Source of the DNA: a virus
IMG/VR virus record: IMGVR_UViG_3300037468_000485
Coordinates: 1 to 30,369 of that record
Reading direction: 5' to 3' (one strand)
Length of the DNA stretch: 30,369 nt
The notes under the pieces were generated by a model. The model made no database searches. It saw only the letters and a list, made by a program, of their open reading frames with translations, and was not told where the DNA came from. Positions 8,263 to 14,556 of the stretch are shown here, piece after piece (within the stretch, counting starts at the first letter, position 1; each line of letters starts with the position of its first letter). The position numbers and the translations under genes are program-made.

Positions 8263-9027
8263 TTAATATAAATTATTTTTTATTATAAATCTATAAATTT
8301 CTCTTAAACCTAAAAGTTTTATACCACTTCTATTATCATAATAATTTGAAAGTATTATTTTTGGAGATTTAGAGAAATAAATTTCTACAATATCATTTAA
8401 TATAATTTGAGAGAATTTAATACTTGGATACATTGTTTCAAAAAACGACTTTTTATTAAATTTATCACCAGCACCTAAAATTAACGCATTACGTGCCATA
8501 TCAAAGGATTCTTTTAAAACCTTTAATCTAAAATCACGAAATTTATTAGGGGCATGATATTTAACCTTAAAATTATACATATTCATATAATTACTTTCAT
8601 TAACATTTTCATAACACCAATGATTTTCTGTCGGTTGTGGGAATGGTTTCATATTTATTATAGCTGAATTTTCACGATATAATGAATTCATTATATAATT
8701 ATTCAAATAAATCCAGCCTTCATTAGTTAATGTATCAAAGAAACGTTCATCTTTATATTTTAGAGCTAATAATAATCTTGATATAAATTGTAAAAACGTA
8801 CTTGTAACGGGTGGTGAATCCCTATCAAGTATTACGAATCCTTCATTTATAGATAATATTTGTTTAGTTTTATGTTCTTCTATAAAACGTTTAATAGTTA
8901 ATTCAGTATTTCCCAAGCCTGCGCCTGCGCCGAATTCATTTCCAAATATAACTATTTGGGCTTTATTTAAAGGACCATATCCTATAAATTTATGTAGAAA
9001 AATTGATTGTTCATTTGTTAGTATCAT
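8263..9027 (-). CDS. Hypothetical, possibly uracil-DNA-glycosylase-like fold
   Basis: 254 residues. IVIFGNEFGAGAG near residue 27 resembles the first active-site loop of the UDG superfamily. IINMKPFPQP in the middle and the late motif IILSNYYDNRSGIK, where UDGs have an HPS-type loop, are also suggestive. The catalytic residues of classical UDG are not conserved, so this could be a UDG-like nucleic-acid-binding or inactive protein, or an unrelated alpha/beta fold. It overlaps the 3' end of the phosphatase gene by 17 bases, indicating co-transcription. Low certainty on function, high on being a gene. Confidence 0.45.
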   Translation of the reverse strand: MILTNEQSIFLHKFIGYGPLNKAQIVIFGNEFGAGAGLGNTELTIKRFIEEHKTKQILSINEGFVILDRDSPPVTSTFLQFISRLLLALKYKDERFFDTLTNEGWIYLNNYIMNSLYRENSAIINMKPFPQPTENHWCYENVNESNYMNMYNFKVKYHAPNKFRDFRLKVLKESFDMARNALILGAGDKFNKKSFFETMYPSIKFSQIILNDIVEIYFSKSPKIILSNYYDNRSGIKLLGLREIYRFIIKNNLY

Positions 9028-9514
9028 CTTTATCGTACTCTTTTCTTAACAATTTTAAAATATGTTGATTAGGTTGTATTTGTGGATTTTTTCTCTTAAA
9101 TTCTTCATAAGTCATATCACCATATAAATCAAATATAAAAGCTCCAACTGCACCGCTACGAGATATCCCAGCTCCACAATGCAAAACCGCAAGACTTTTG
9201 TCTTTATTTCTCTTAATAAATTCATATATTTTTTTTGCTTTATGTTCATTAAAAATATGAAATGGCTTAACTCCCATTTTTGTATAATTTTCTATCATTG
9301 TTTCTCCAAAATCTGGAAAATGCATAACTAATACATTAGAATGTTGTTGTTTAAAATGTGAATACACATCACCTTTACTTAAAAAGATTTCTGGATCATA
9401 TGGATTATTTATAGAAACAAAGAACATATCTTTAGTTTCAACATTATCATCAGTAATGTTATTATACAGCATAAATCTATTAAATTGTAATTTACCGTAA
9501 ACTAATATCTTCAT
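9011..9514 (-). CDS. Cys-based protein tyrosine / dual-specificity phosphatase
   Basis: 167 residues from the ATG at 9514. The signature HCGAGISRSG is at residues 112-121, fitting HCxxGxxRS with catalytic Cys113 and phosphate-binding Arg119. Asp68 in FPDFGE is a candidate general acid. Length and motif fit the compact dual-specificity phosphatase fold found in several large phages. An in-frame TTG lies 6 bases upstream, but it is part of the -7 box TATATTTG, which ends three bases before the ATG, so the ATG is preferred and the mRNA should be almost leaderless. It likely removes phosphate from host or phage phosphoproteins or nucleotides; the substrate cannot be read from sequence. Confidence 0.85.
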   Translation of the reverse strand: MKILVYGKLQFNRFMLYNNITDDNVETKDMFFVSINNPYDPEIFLSKGDVYSHFKQQHSNVLVMHFPDFGETMIENYTKMGVKPFHIFNEHKAKKIYEFIKRNKDKSLAVLHCGAGISRSGAVGAFIFDLYGDMTYEEFKRKNPQIQPNQHILKLLRKEYDKDDTNK

Positions 9515-9517
9515 ATG

Positions 9518-9525
9518 CAAATATA
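9518..9525 (-). promoter_or_regulatory. Bacteroidota-type -7 box for the phosphatase gene
   Basis: TATATTTG on the minus strand, matching the Bacteroidota TAnnTTTG -7 consensus, three bases before the phosphatase ATG. The upstream TNTCA element seen at other promoters in this window is absent. Confidence 0.55.
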
Positions 9526-9560
9526 ATTAAAAAAACTTAAATAAAAAAATATATAGGAAT

Positions 9561-9935
9561 CTATTTTATTTGTGTTTTATAAATATCCTTTTCTTTTCCG
9601 GAATATCGTACTACAAATGTATAATATAAACTTGTTGGATAAACATATTTTGAAAGTACAAATTGATAATTAGTTGTTTCATTTATAGATTTATATATAA
9701 CCTTTTGTTCTATATTAATCGTATCGATTACCATATTATTTGTTATCCAATTTTCTAATGGTATAGAATCAATTCCATAATAAAATGATAAATAGAAAAC
9801 ATCTGGATTAACATAAACAAGATCATCACCTGTATATGTTCTTTCATAAATATTTCTTGAAATATAATTATTAAGTGATTTATTACAAGATGTAAATAAA
9901 AGTAATAAAAATAAAATAATAATAAATTTCTTCAT
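9561..9935 (-). CDS. Small lipoprotein of unknown function
   Basis: 124 residues. MKKFIIILFLLLLFTSC is a type II signal peptide with lipobox FTSC, so Cys17 would be lipidated and the protein exported. The mature part is Tyr-rich with beta character and no family I recognise. It lies between the phosphatase and the YkuK-like gene on the minus strand; a terminator separates it from the latter, so it must have its own start signal, which I could not identify. A role at the host envelope, such as superinfection exclusion, is possible but inferred. Confidence 0.75.
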   Translation of the reverse strand: MKKFIIILFLLLLFTSCNKSLNNYISRNIYERTYTGDDLVYVNPDVFYLSFYYGIDSIPLENWITNNMVIDTINIEQKVIYKSINETTNYQFVLSKYVYPTSLYYTFVVRYSGKEKDIYKTQIK

Positions 9936-9962
9936 TACACTTTATTTTATTTATTCACAATT

Positions 9963-9986
9963 AAAAAGGAGAATTTCTTCTCCTTT
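9963..9986 (-). terminator. Rho-independent terminator after the YkuK-like gene
   Basis: On the minus strand AAAGGAGAA pairs with TTCTCCTTT (9 bp) across loop GAAA, followed by five U. It starts three bases after the stop codon at 9989. Confidence 0.85.
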
Positions 9987-9988
9987 CA

Positions 9989-10489
9989 TTATCTACAAAA
10001 ATGGTCTGCGCAGTTTGATGAGATTTTTGCAAAAGGCTTTCCCAATGCTCTAAATCCATATCCATTTAGTAATCCTATGCCTGCTGCATACATCATATTA
10101 GATTTTTTATTTTCTTCAGAATTAAAATCTAAATGAACTTCAATTCTTGATTTAAAAAATTCATCTTTTCCATTTACTAATTGTGCTGTCAATAAAGCAT
10201 ATTCAGCTTCGCGCCATAATTTAGCTGGCATTTCTTCTACTTGTGATTTATTATTCCTTTTTTCCCATATATCACATAAAATTAAATGACATCCATGTCC
10301 AACTTTCATTCTATCAATATAATGCATAACAATAACAATAGAATATTTTAATCTGCGACCATGAACTTGTGAATCTACTCCTATAATAATTTGTCCATAA
10401 GGGTTTTCTATAGTCCAATTTTTAACATATTTTTCTACATTTTCAATAACTTCACCAGTTACTTTTTTAAATACTAATTCTTTTTCCAT
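9989..10489 (-). CDS. YkuK-like RNase H-fold protein (DUF458 family)
   Basis: 166 residues from the ATG at 10489 (MEKELVFKK). The frame is open further to 10549, but that extension runs through a strong promoter, so the shorter start is chosen. The motif IIIGVDSQVHGRRLKYSIVIV with a strand-initial Asp, then a long acidic helix region and HLDFNSEENKKSN, fits the RNase H-like DUF458 group (Bacillus YkuK). Members are predicted nucleases; the biochemical role is unsettled. It is a single-gene unit bounded by its own promoter and a terminator, transcribed away from the divergent hub. Confidence 0.7.
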   Translation of the reverse strand: MEKELVFKKVTGEVIENVEKYVKNWTIENPYGQIIIGVDSQVHGRRLKYSIVIVMHYIDRMKVGHGCHLILCDIWEKRNNKSQVEEMPAKLWREAEYALLTAQLVNGKDEFFKSRIEVHLDFNSEENKKSNMMYAAGIGLLNGYGFRALGKPFAKISSNCADHFCR

Positions 10490-10537
10490 TCTATTAAATT
10501 CTATTTTTTCATTTGATTTATATATCCAAAATAAAAA

Positions 10538-10561
10538 CAAATATAACAAATACTTTTGACA
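10538..10561 (-). promoter_or_regulatory. Bacteroidota-type promoter, full TGTCA-N11-TATATTTG form
   Basis: Minus-strand TGTCA (10557-10561), 11 bases, then TATATTTG (10538-10545). It has the same geometry as the plus-strand promoters at 11598, 13270, 23488 and 27532. It drives the YkuK-like gene and fixes its start at 10489. Confidence 0.75.
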
Positions 10562-10596
10562 TAAAAAAATATTTTAATAAATTTTTTAAAAAAATA

Positions 10597-10607
10597 ATTT
10601 TAACAAA
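10597..10607 (-). promoter_or_regulatory. Candidate operator TTTGTTAAAAT
   Basis: Minus-strand copy of an 11-base motif that recurs upstream of four promoters in this window (plus copies at 10745, 11566 and 13217). It lies 35 bases upstream of the TGTCA box of the promoter at 10538-10561. Confidence 0.4.
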
Positions 10608-10703
10608 AAATTAACATAAATTTTAAAACTTTTATAAAACACACAATATAACTTAAGTCTTAAGCTTCTCGGGAAATGTAATTACTAAAGTATATAAGAT
10701 ACT

Positions 10704-10715
10704 CTCGCGCGCGAG
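10704..10715. repeat. 12-bp perfect GC palindrome in AT-rich DNA
   Basis: CTCGCGCGCGAG is a perfect palindrome with an alternating CG core, very unlike the surrounding composition. It sits midway between divergent promoters, so it could be a regulator or initiator binding site. Confidence 0.7.
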
Positions 10716-10744
10716 CGCACACGTATATATAATAGGTATAAAAT

Positions 10745-10755
10745 TTTGTTAAAAT
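10745..10755 (+). promoter_or_regulatory. Candidate operator TTTGTTAAAAT
   Basis: Second copy of the motif, ending 10 bases before the GTTCA element of the next promoter. Confidence 0.4.
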
Positions 10756-10765
10756 TATTTTTTTA

Positions 10766-10789
10766 GTTCAAGAAAAAGAATTATATTTG
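10766..10789 (+). promoter_or_regulatory. Bacteroidota-type promoter for the metallopeptidase gene
   Basis: GTTCA (10766-10770), 11 bases, TATATTTG (10782-10789), then the ATG five bases later. The geometry equals the TNTCA-N11 promoters, with one change in the upstream box. The message should be nearly leaderless. Confidence 0.65.
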
Positions 10790-10794
10790 CCTAA

Positions 10795-11562
10795 ATGAAA
10801 TTAATGAATAACTTTATTTACATACTATTTTTATTTTTTATTTTATTTTTTCCTCAAAAAGATCCTTATTATAATAAAAAAGGAATCCCTTCAACATATG
10901 GAATAAATTCATATGTCAAAAATAATGAAGAATCCTTAATAAAAGAATATGAATATAGAATTGATACTCTTTATGATGTTTATATATGGACAGAAAATTT
11001 AGGAGAAATAAGTAATTATGAAAATTTAGGTGAATTTAATCTTCCGAATGATATAACTATAACAAATGAAGAAAAATATGTTGCATATGAATTTAAAGAC
11101 TTATCTAAGTTTAAACAAAGAAGTTTAAATTATACTGATAGAACTGTTAAAGCAGTAATATTTCATGAACTAACACATGCATATTTTAATAAATCAATAA
11201 TTCAATTAAGAAATAAAAATATTGATATTTCACCTGAGTATTCAACGTTTAGAATTTATCCAGCATCTGAATATCAATTCGGCGCAGAATTTATAGAAGA
11301 AGGTGTTTGTGAATATATTATATATTATATACATGAGAATGCTTCACTTGAAAATGTTCCTATTCCAGAAAACAAAATAGAATTATTGGATAAAAAAAAT
11401 AAAATAAATAATGTTTATTATTATTCCGTACTTTATCTTAAAGATTTTTTAGATAAATATGGTGTCAAAAAAGGAATTAAATTATTGTTGATTAATAAAG
11501 CTCCTAATTATGAAGAAATACTTAATCCCGAATTATTTTTTAATAGATTGAAAATAAATTAA
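10795..11562 (+). CDS. Membrane-anchored or secreted zinc metallopeptidase (HExxH)
   Basis: 255 residues. Residues 5-20 (NFIYILFLFFILFFPQ) are a signal anchor or signal peptide without a lipobox. HELTH at 124-128 gives the HExxH zinc site. EFIEEGVCEY places Glu168/169 about 40 residues later, as in gluzincin-type peptidases where a glutamate is the third zinc ligand. The preceding VKAVIFHELTHAYFN matches the active-site helix pattern. It probably acts outside the cytoplasm or at the inner membrane; the substrate is unknown. First gene of the rightward plus-strand set, directly downstream of the hub promoter. A second in-frame ATG at codon 4 is an alternative start. Confidence 0.78.
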   Translation: MKLMNNFIYILFLFFILFFPQKDPYYNKKGIPSTYGINSYVKNNEESLIKEYEYRIDTLYDVYIWTENLGEISNYENLGEFNLPNDITITNEEKYVAYEFKDLSKFKQRSLNYTDRTVKAVIFHELTHAYFNKSIIQLRNKNIDISPEYSTFRIYPASEYQFGAEFIEEGVCEYIIYYIHENASLENVPIPENKIELLDKKNKINNVYYYSVLYLKDFLDKYGVKKGIKLLLINKAPNYEEILNPELFFNRLKIN

Positions 11563-11565
11563 AAT

Positions 11566-11576
11566 TTTGTTAAAAT
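11566..11576 (+). promoter_or_regulatory. Candidate operator TTTGTTAAAAT
   Basis: Third copy of the motif, 21 bases before the TATCA box of the promoter at 11598-11621. Confidence 0.4.
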
Positions 11577-11597
11577 ATATAGTAAAAAGTTTTTTTA

Positions 11598-11621
11598 TAT
11601 CAAAAAATAGTATTATATTTA
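11598..11621 (+). promoter_or_regulatory. Bacteroidota-type promoter of a stable-RNA unit
   Basis: TATCA, 11 bases, TATATTTA (11614-11621), preceded by a T-run. A boxA-like element and a tRNA-like RNA follow, the same order as at 23780 and 27532. Confidence 0.7.
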
Positions 11622-11638
11622 TAACATATTTAAAAGGG

Positions 11639-11650
11639 AAGTTCTTTAAC
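11639..11650 (+). promoter_or_regulatory. boxA-like antitermination element
   Basis: AAGTTCTTTAAC closely matches the bacterial rRNA boxA (E. coli type TGCTCTTTAACA), the NusB/S10 binding site. It lies 18 bases after the -7 box and 11 bases before the tRNA-like RNA. Confidence 0.6.
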
Positions 11651-11661
11651 TTAACATACAC

Positions 11662-11740
11662 AGCTTTACTCCTTAGGATGAGAGCCCTATGAGAGAGCAG
11701 GAATCTGTAAAGATTGATAGTTCGAATCTATCTTAAGCTG
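11662..11740 (+). ncRNA. tRNA-like RNA, anticodon arm unresolved
   Basis: The 3' half is tRNA-perfect: T-stem GATAG/CTATC around loop TTCGAAT, then a 7-base acceptor strand TTAAGCT pairing with AGCTTTA except one T-T pair. AATCT-GTAA-AGATT directly before the T-stem would be a class II variable arm with a GNRA loop. CTC/GAG with a GG-containing loop can form a D-arm. The remaining 18 bases make only CCT/AGG with a 10-base loop, so no normal anticodon can be assigned. Either a degenerate class II tRNA or a tRNA mimic. It has its own promoter and boxA. Confidence 0.55.
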
Positions 11741-11760
11741 CAAACTAAAACTGAAATATT

Positions 11761-12153
11761 ATGGTAGATGAACTTATTAGTTTAGAAACTGCAAGACTCG
11801 CTAAAGAAAAAGGTTTTGATGTTATAACTACATATTTTTATGATAAATTAGGTGAGCGAGATATATGTGGATATGAAAATTGGAATAAAGGATATGGAAA
11901 AGCATGTTCTTGTTGTACTCAATCACTATTACAAAAGTGGTTAAGAGAAAAACATAATTGTATTGTAGAAGTAATATTTAATTTTGATCCAATACTTACT
12001 AATGGCAAAATAATATGGAGTGTTAGTGTAGATAATTATAAATCGGACATGACAAATGTAGGTATTCAAGCGGATTTTGAATCAGAAGAGTTATTTAAAA
12101 CATATGAAGAAGCATTAGAAGTAGGATTACAAGAAGCATTAAAAATAATTTAA
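11761..12153 (+). CDS. Hypothetical protein with CSCCTQSLLQKWLREKHN motif
   Basis: 130 residues, no signal peptide. The segment ACSCCTQSLLQKWLREKHNC followed by a beta-rich half and an acidic helical C-terminus (ELFKTYEEALEVGLQEALKI) matches a small family I have seen in Bacteroidota and their phages, always of unknown function. The C-terminal EEALEVGLQEAL helix is amphipathic. It follows the tRNA-like RNA by 20 bases and is probably on the same transcript. Function unknown. Confidence 0.7.
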   Translation: MVDELISLETARLAKEKGFDVITTYFYDKLGERDICGYENWNKGYGKACSCCTQSLLQKWLREKHNCIVEVIFNFDPILTNGKIIWSVSVDNYKSDMTNVGIQADFESEELFKTYEEALEVGLQEALKII

Positions 12154-12165
12154 AAATTTATAAAT

Positions 12166-12363
12166 ATGAAAAAATCAAATGAATGTTTAATTGCAATACA
12201 AGATTTAGTTGTAGATGGAGTTTATGAAACACATACAAGAGATTTGATAAAAATAAAAGGCATTAATAAAGATAAAAATGAACTCCATGTTTATAATATA
12301 ACTGAATCTTGTAATGTTTATATGAATCTTGCAAGACATTTATTGAAAAAAAGAATCAGATAA
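12166..12363 (+). CDS. Small hypothetical protein
   Basis: 65 residues, basic C-terminus (HLLKKRIR), no signal or membrane segment. The pattern DLVVDGVYETHTRDLIKIKGIN suggests a small SH3-like beta barrel, but no family is recognised. It lies 12 bases after the previous gene. Its stop codon is the first part of a 17-bp hairpin. Confidence 0.6.
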   Translation: MKKSNECLIAIQDLVVDGVYETHTRDLIKIKGINKDKNELHVYNITESCNVYMNLARHLLKKRIR

Positions 12364-12417
12364 TTTAAAAGTTTACGAATATACAAAATAGATCTACCCA
12401 TCGTAAACTTTTAAATT
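12362..12417 (+). other. 17-bp perfect hairpin overlapping a stop codon
   Basis: AATTTAAAAGTTTACGA (12362-12378) pairs perfectly with 12401-12417 across a 22-base loop containing AGATCT. It begins inside the stop codon of the small gene and ends 22 bases before the glycosyltransferase ATG. There is no clear U-run, so it is more likely an RNA-processing or mRNA-stability element or a binding site than a classical terminator. Confidence 0.7.
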
Positions 12418-12439
12418 ATAATTTTAAAAAATAATAATT

Positions 12440-13213
12440 ATGTCAATACCTGTGATAGGCACTGCAATAGTTAATGGTGCACATTGGATCAAAAATTTAA
12501 TAGATAGTATAGATTATCCAACAGACAATTTTGTTGTATTTGACAATAATGGCAGAGGAGAACTTGTTGAAGAACTTGATAACATTGCTAAAACAACACA
12601 CCCCTTTATTAAAAAAATATCAATTTGTCATATGCCTGCAAATGTAGGGTGTTCAGGCGCTTGGAATCTTATTATTAAATGTTATATGAATGCTCCATAT
12701 TGGATTATTATGGGTCATGATATTTCATTTACACTTGGATTTTTAGAAGAAATGGTCAATAAAGCAGAAGATCCTGAAGTTGGCATGGTTCATGGAAGTG
12801 GTGGAGATTTTAATGATGGCGGATATGAATTATTCTTAATAAAAGATTGGGTTGTTCAAAAATATGGATTATTTGATGAAAATTTTTATCCAGCATATTG
12901 TGAAGATGCTGATTATATAATGAGGCTTAAACATAATCCGATTAAACATATTCCAGATGTTGGAAAACCTTATTTACATGGTGGCGGCACTAATTATTAT
13001 GAAACTGGACAACAAACAAAAAGAGAAGAACCTGAACTTATAGATAAACTTAATGCCATTAATATGATTAATTTTGAATATATGGAAAAAAAATGGGGAC
13101 CTAGATGGAGAATGACTTGGCCATATTTTTTTCCTTTTGATAATACAACAATGCCTTTATCAACAACAACTTATGATCTTGAATATGTTAGAAGAAAACA
13201 TTTAGGATTTTAA
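12440..13213 (+). CDS. Glycosyltransferase family 2-like (GT-A)
   Basis: 257 residues. VIGTAIVNGAHWIKNLIDSI opens like the nucleotide-binding strand and helix of GT-A enzymes. NVGCSGAWNLII is the typical second motif, WIIMGHDISF takes the place of the DxD metal site, and FYPAYCEDADYIMRL is the acceptor/catalytic-base motif of GT2 proteins. Complete for a single-domain GT2 of this size. It likely transfers a sugar to phage DNA, virion protein or host surface glycan; the substrate is not readable. Single gene between a large hairpin and the regulator gene. Confidence 0.75.
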   Translation: MSIPVIGTAIVNGAHWIKNLIDSIDYPTDNFVVFDNNGRGELVEELDNIAKTTHPFIKKISICHMPANVGCSGAWNLIIKCYMNAPYWIIMGHDISFTLGFLEEMVNKAEDPEVGMVHGSGGDFNDGGYELFLIKDWVVQKYGLFDENFYPAYCEDADYIMRLKHNPIKHIPDVGKPYLHGGGTNYYETGQQTKREEPELIDKLNAINMINFEYMEKKWGPRWRMTWPYFFPFDNTTMPLSTTTYDLEYVRRKHLGF

Positions 13214-13216
13214 TAA

Positions 13217-13227
13217 TTTGTTAAAAT
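13217..13227 (+). promoter_or_regulatory. Candidate operator TTTGTTAAAAT with inverted partner
   Basis: Fourth copy. Here it is also half of a 7-bp inverted repeat (TTTGTTA/TAACAAA, 13217-13235), just after the glycosyltransferase stop and 42 bases before the regulator promoter. Confidence 0.4.
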
Positions 13228-13269
13228 TTAACAAAAATTTAACAATTAAAACTTAATTAATTTTTTTTA

Positions 13270-13293
13270 TATCAATTTTTTTTATTATATTTG
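13270..13293 (+). promoter_or_regulatory. Bacteroidota-type promoter for the OmpR-like regulator
   Basis: TATCA (13270-13274), 11 bases of mostly T, TATATTTG (13286-13293), ATG 23 bases later. A full match to the shared promoter form. Confidence 0.75.
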
Positions 13294-13315
13294 CTTTATA
13301 TTAACAAAAATACAT

Positions 13316-14053
13316 ATGAAAATTGTTGTAAACACAGAAGATATCGAACTTTATAATACATTTTATAAGATCGGTAAAGAACAAGATTATCAAATTGTTA
13401 ATGCTAAGGTTGAAAATGTTCTTTTTGATATTATTGAAAAAAACAATATTGATGCGTATGTACTTTCTAATAGTACTTTTTATTTTAAAAAAGCAGTTGA
13501 TTTCATAAAGAAAAATAATCCGTATGTTCCAATTGTGGGTATAGTAGAGTATCAACAAACTCTTAATGTTCCCGTTGATATTTATATTAATGAACCTATG
13601 AAATTTGAAGGACCATCCGCTAAATATGTATTAGTTGAACAAGTGTTTTATAATATAAATAATTATATTAAAACTTTTATGACTCTTAAAAAACTTACAA
13701 CAAAATTACATGATGTAATTGAATTCGCTAATTGTAGATATGATCCTTCTCGTAGAATACTTTATCATAGAATTAAACTTCCTCAAACTGATAAAGATAA
13801 AGAACCTGAATTTACATATAAAGAAATTAAAAAATTCTCAACCAAAGAAGGTGGTATTCTTGAAATACTTGCAAGTAACTATGGTGAAGTGGTAAAAAAA
13901 GATGTTATTCTTGAAAAAATCTGGAGAAAAACAGATTATTTTGTTGGAAGAAGTATGGATGTATATATATCTTATCTTCGTAAAACATTCAGAACAAATA
14001 AAATAAAACTTACAATTAAAAACATATCCGGAATAGGATTAATACTTGAATAA
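13316..14053 (+). CDS. OmpR/PhoB-type regulator with degenerate receiver domain
   Basis: 245 residues. The C-terminal 75 (FSTKEGGILEILASNYGEVV, VILEKIW, SMDVYISYLRKTF, IKNISGIGLILE) are a complete winged helix of the Trans_reg_C family. The N-terminal 120 follow the beta/alpha order of a response-regulator receiver but lack its active site. Strand 3 reads DAYVLSNST with no phospho-acceptor Asp, strand 4 has VGIVE instead of a Thr/Ser switch, and the usual Lys-Pro is Glu-Pro (NEPMKF). It should therefore act without phosphorylation, as a DNA-binding switch for phage or host genes. It has its own strong promoter, preceded by the TTTGTTAAAAT motif. Confidence 0.82.
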   Translation: MKIVVNTEDIELYNTFYKIGKEQDYQIVNAKVENVLFDIIEKNNIDAYVLSNSTFYFKKAVDFIKKNNPYVPIVGIVEYQQTLNVPVDIYINEPMKFEGPSAKYVLVEQVFYNINNYIKTFMTLKKLTTKLHDVIEFANCRYDPSRRILYHRIKLPQTDKDKEPEFTYKEIKKFSTKEGGILEILASNYGEVVKKDVILEKIWRKTDYFVGRSMDVYISYLRKTFRTNKIKLTIKNISGIGLILE

Positions 14054-14072
14054 ATTATAATAATAATTAAAA

Positions 14073-14390
14073 ATGGAAACTAATCGCGCTCGTGAAATTA
14101 TAATAAATATTCTTCAAACTGCTTTAGCAGGTAAACTTGATCCATCTAGTAATTTTAAACCACAAGATGTTGCTGATGCAATTGCAGTTAAAATTGATTT
14201 TGAAAAAACTTTTAAAGATTCAAAAAATGATGAAGTAGTGGGATCTTTAATTGATACAGTTATTTCATATAATGATGAAATGAAAAAAGAATTAGAAAAT
14301 CTTGCTGATGATCAAAAACTTCTTAAAAATTTTATTAAAGGCAAACTTACTGCATATGAAGAAATTTTAAGTATTATCAATAATCTTTAA
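14073..14390 (+). CDS. Small helical hypothetical protein
   Basis: 105 residues, predicted nearly all helix, acidic/amphipathic (MKKELENLADDQKLLKNFIK), no signal peptide. No family recognised. It starts 19 bases after the regulator stop, probably on the same transcript. It could be a small adaptor or anti-regulator, but nothing in the sequence shows this. Confidence 0.65.
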   Translation: METNRAREIIINILQTALAGKLDPSSNFKPQDVADAIAVKIDFEKTFKDSKNDEVVGSLIDTVISYNDEMKKELENLADDQKLLKNFIKGKLTAYEEILSIINNL

Positions 14391-14400
14391 AAACTAAAAA

Positions 14401-14556
14401 ATGAAATATTTTGTAAATGGTATTTTATTATTGATATGGCTGATATTTACTGTCATATTAGCAATAAGTATGATAGGAATGCTTTTTGTTATGATAATAG
14501 ATGATACTGATACTTGGATGAATATGGGTAAAACATTAGTAGAAAATCTTAAATGA
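14401..14556 (+). CDS. Single-span small membrane protein
   Basis: 51 residues (MKYFVNGILLLIWLIFTVIL...). Residues 7-33 form one hydrophobic membrane span, followed by a short acidic tail with DDTDTW. It starts 10 bases after the previous gene and its TGA overlaps the next ATG (ATGA), so translation is coupled to the NUDIX gene. No family recognised; tiny phage membrane proteins of this kind often alter the host envelope, but that is inference. Confidence 0.65.
   Translation: MKYFVNGILLLIWLIFTVILAISMIGMLFVMIIDDTDTWMNMGKTLVENLK

Larger units (their letters stand above)
10490..10794. other. Divergent intergenic hub (about 300 bases)
   Basis: No gene fits here. It holds back-to-back promoters (minus 10538-10561, plus 10766-10789) and two CTTAAG palindromes seven bases apart (10652-10657, 10659-10664). 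It also holds a GC-only palindrome (10704-10715) and copies of TTTGTTAAAAT pointing both ways. The layout fits a control region and possibly an origin of replication; the latter is inference. Confidence 0.6.

Noticed and set aside
12159-12166. TATAAATA as a late promoter for the 65-residue gene
   Set aside because: It overlaps the start codon itself, so transcription would begin inside the gene.
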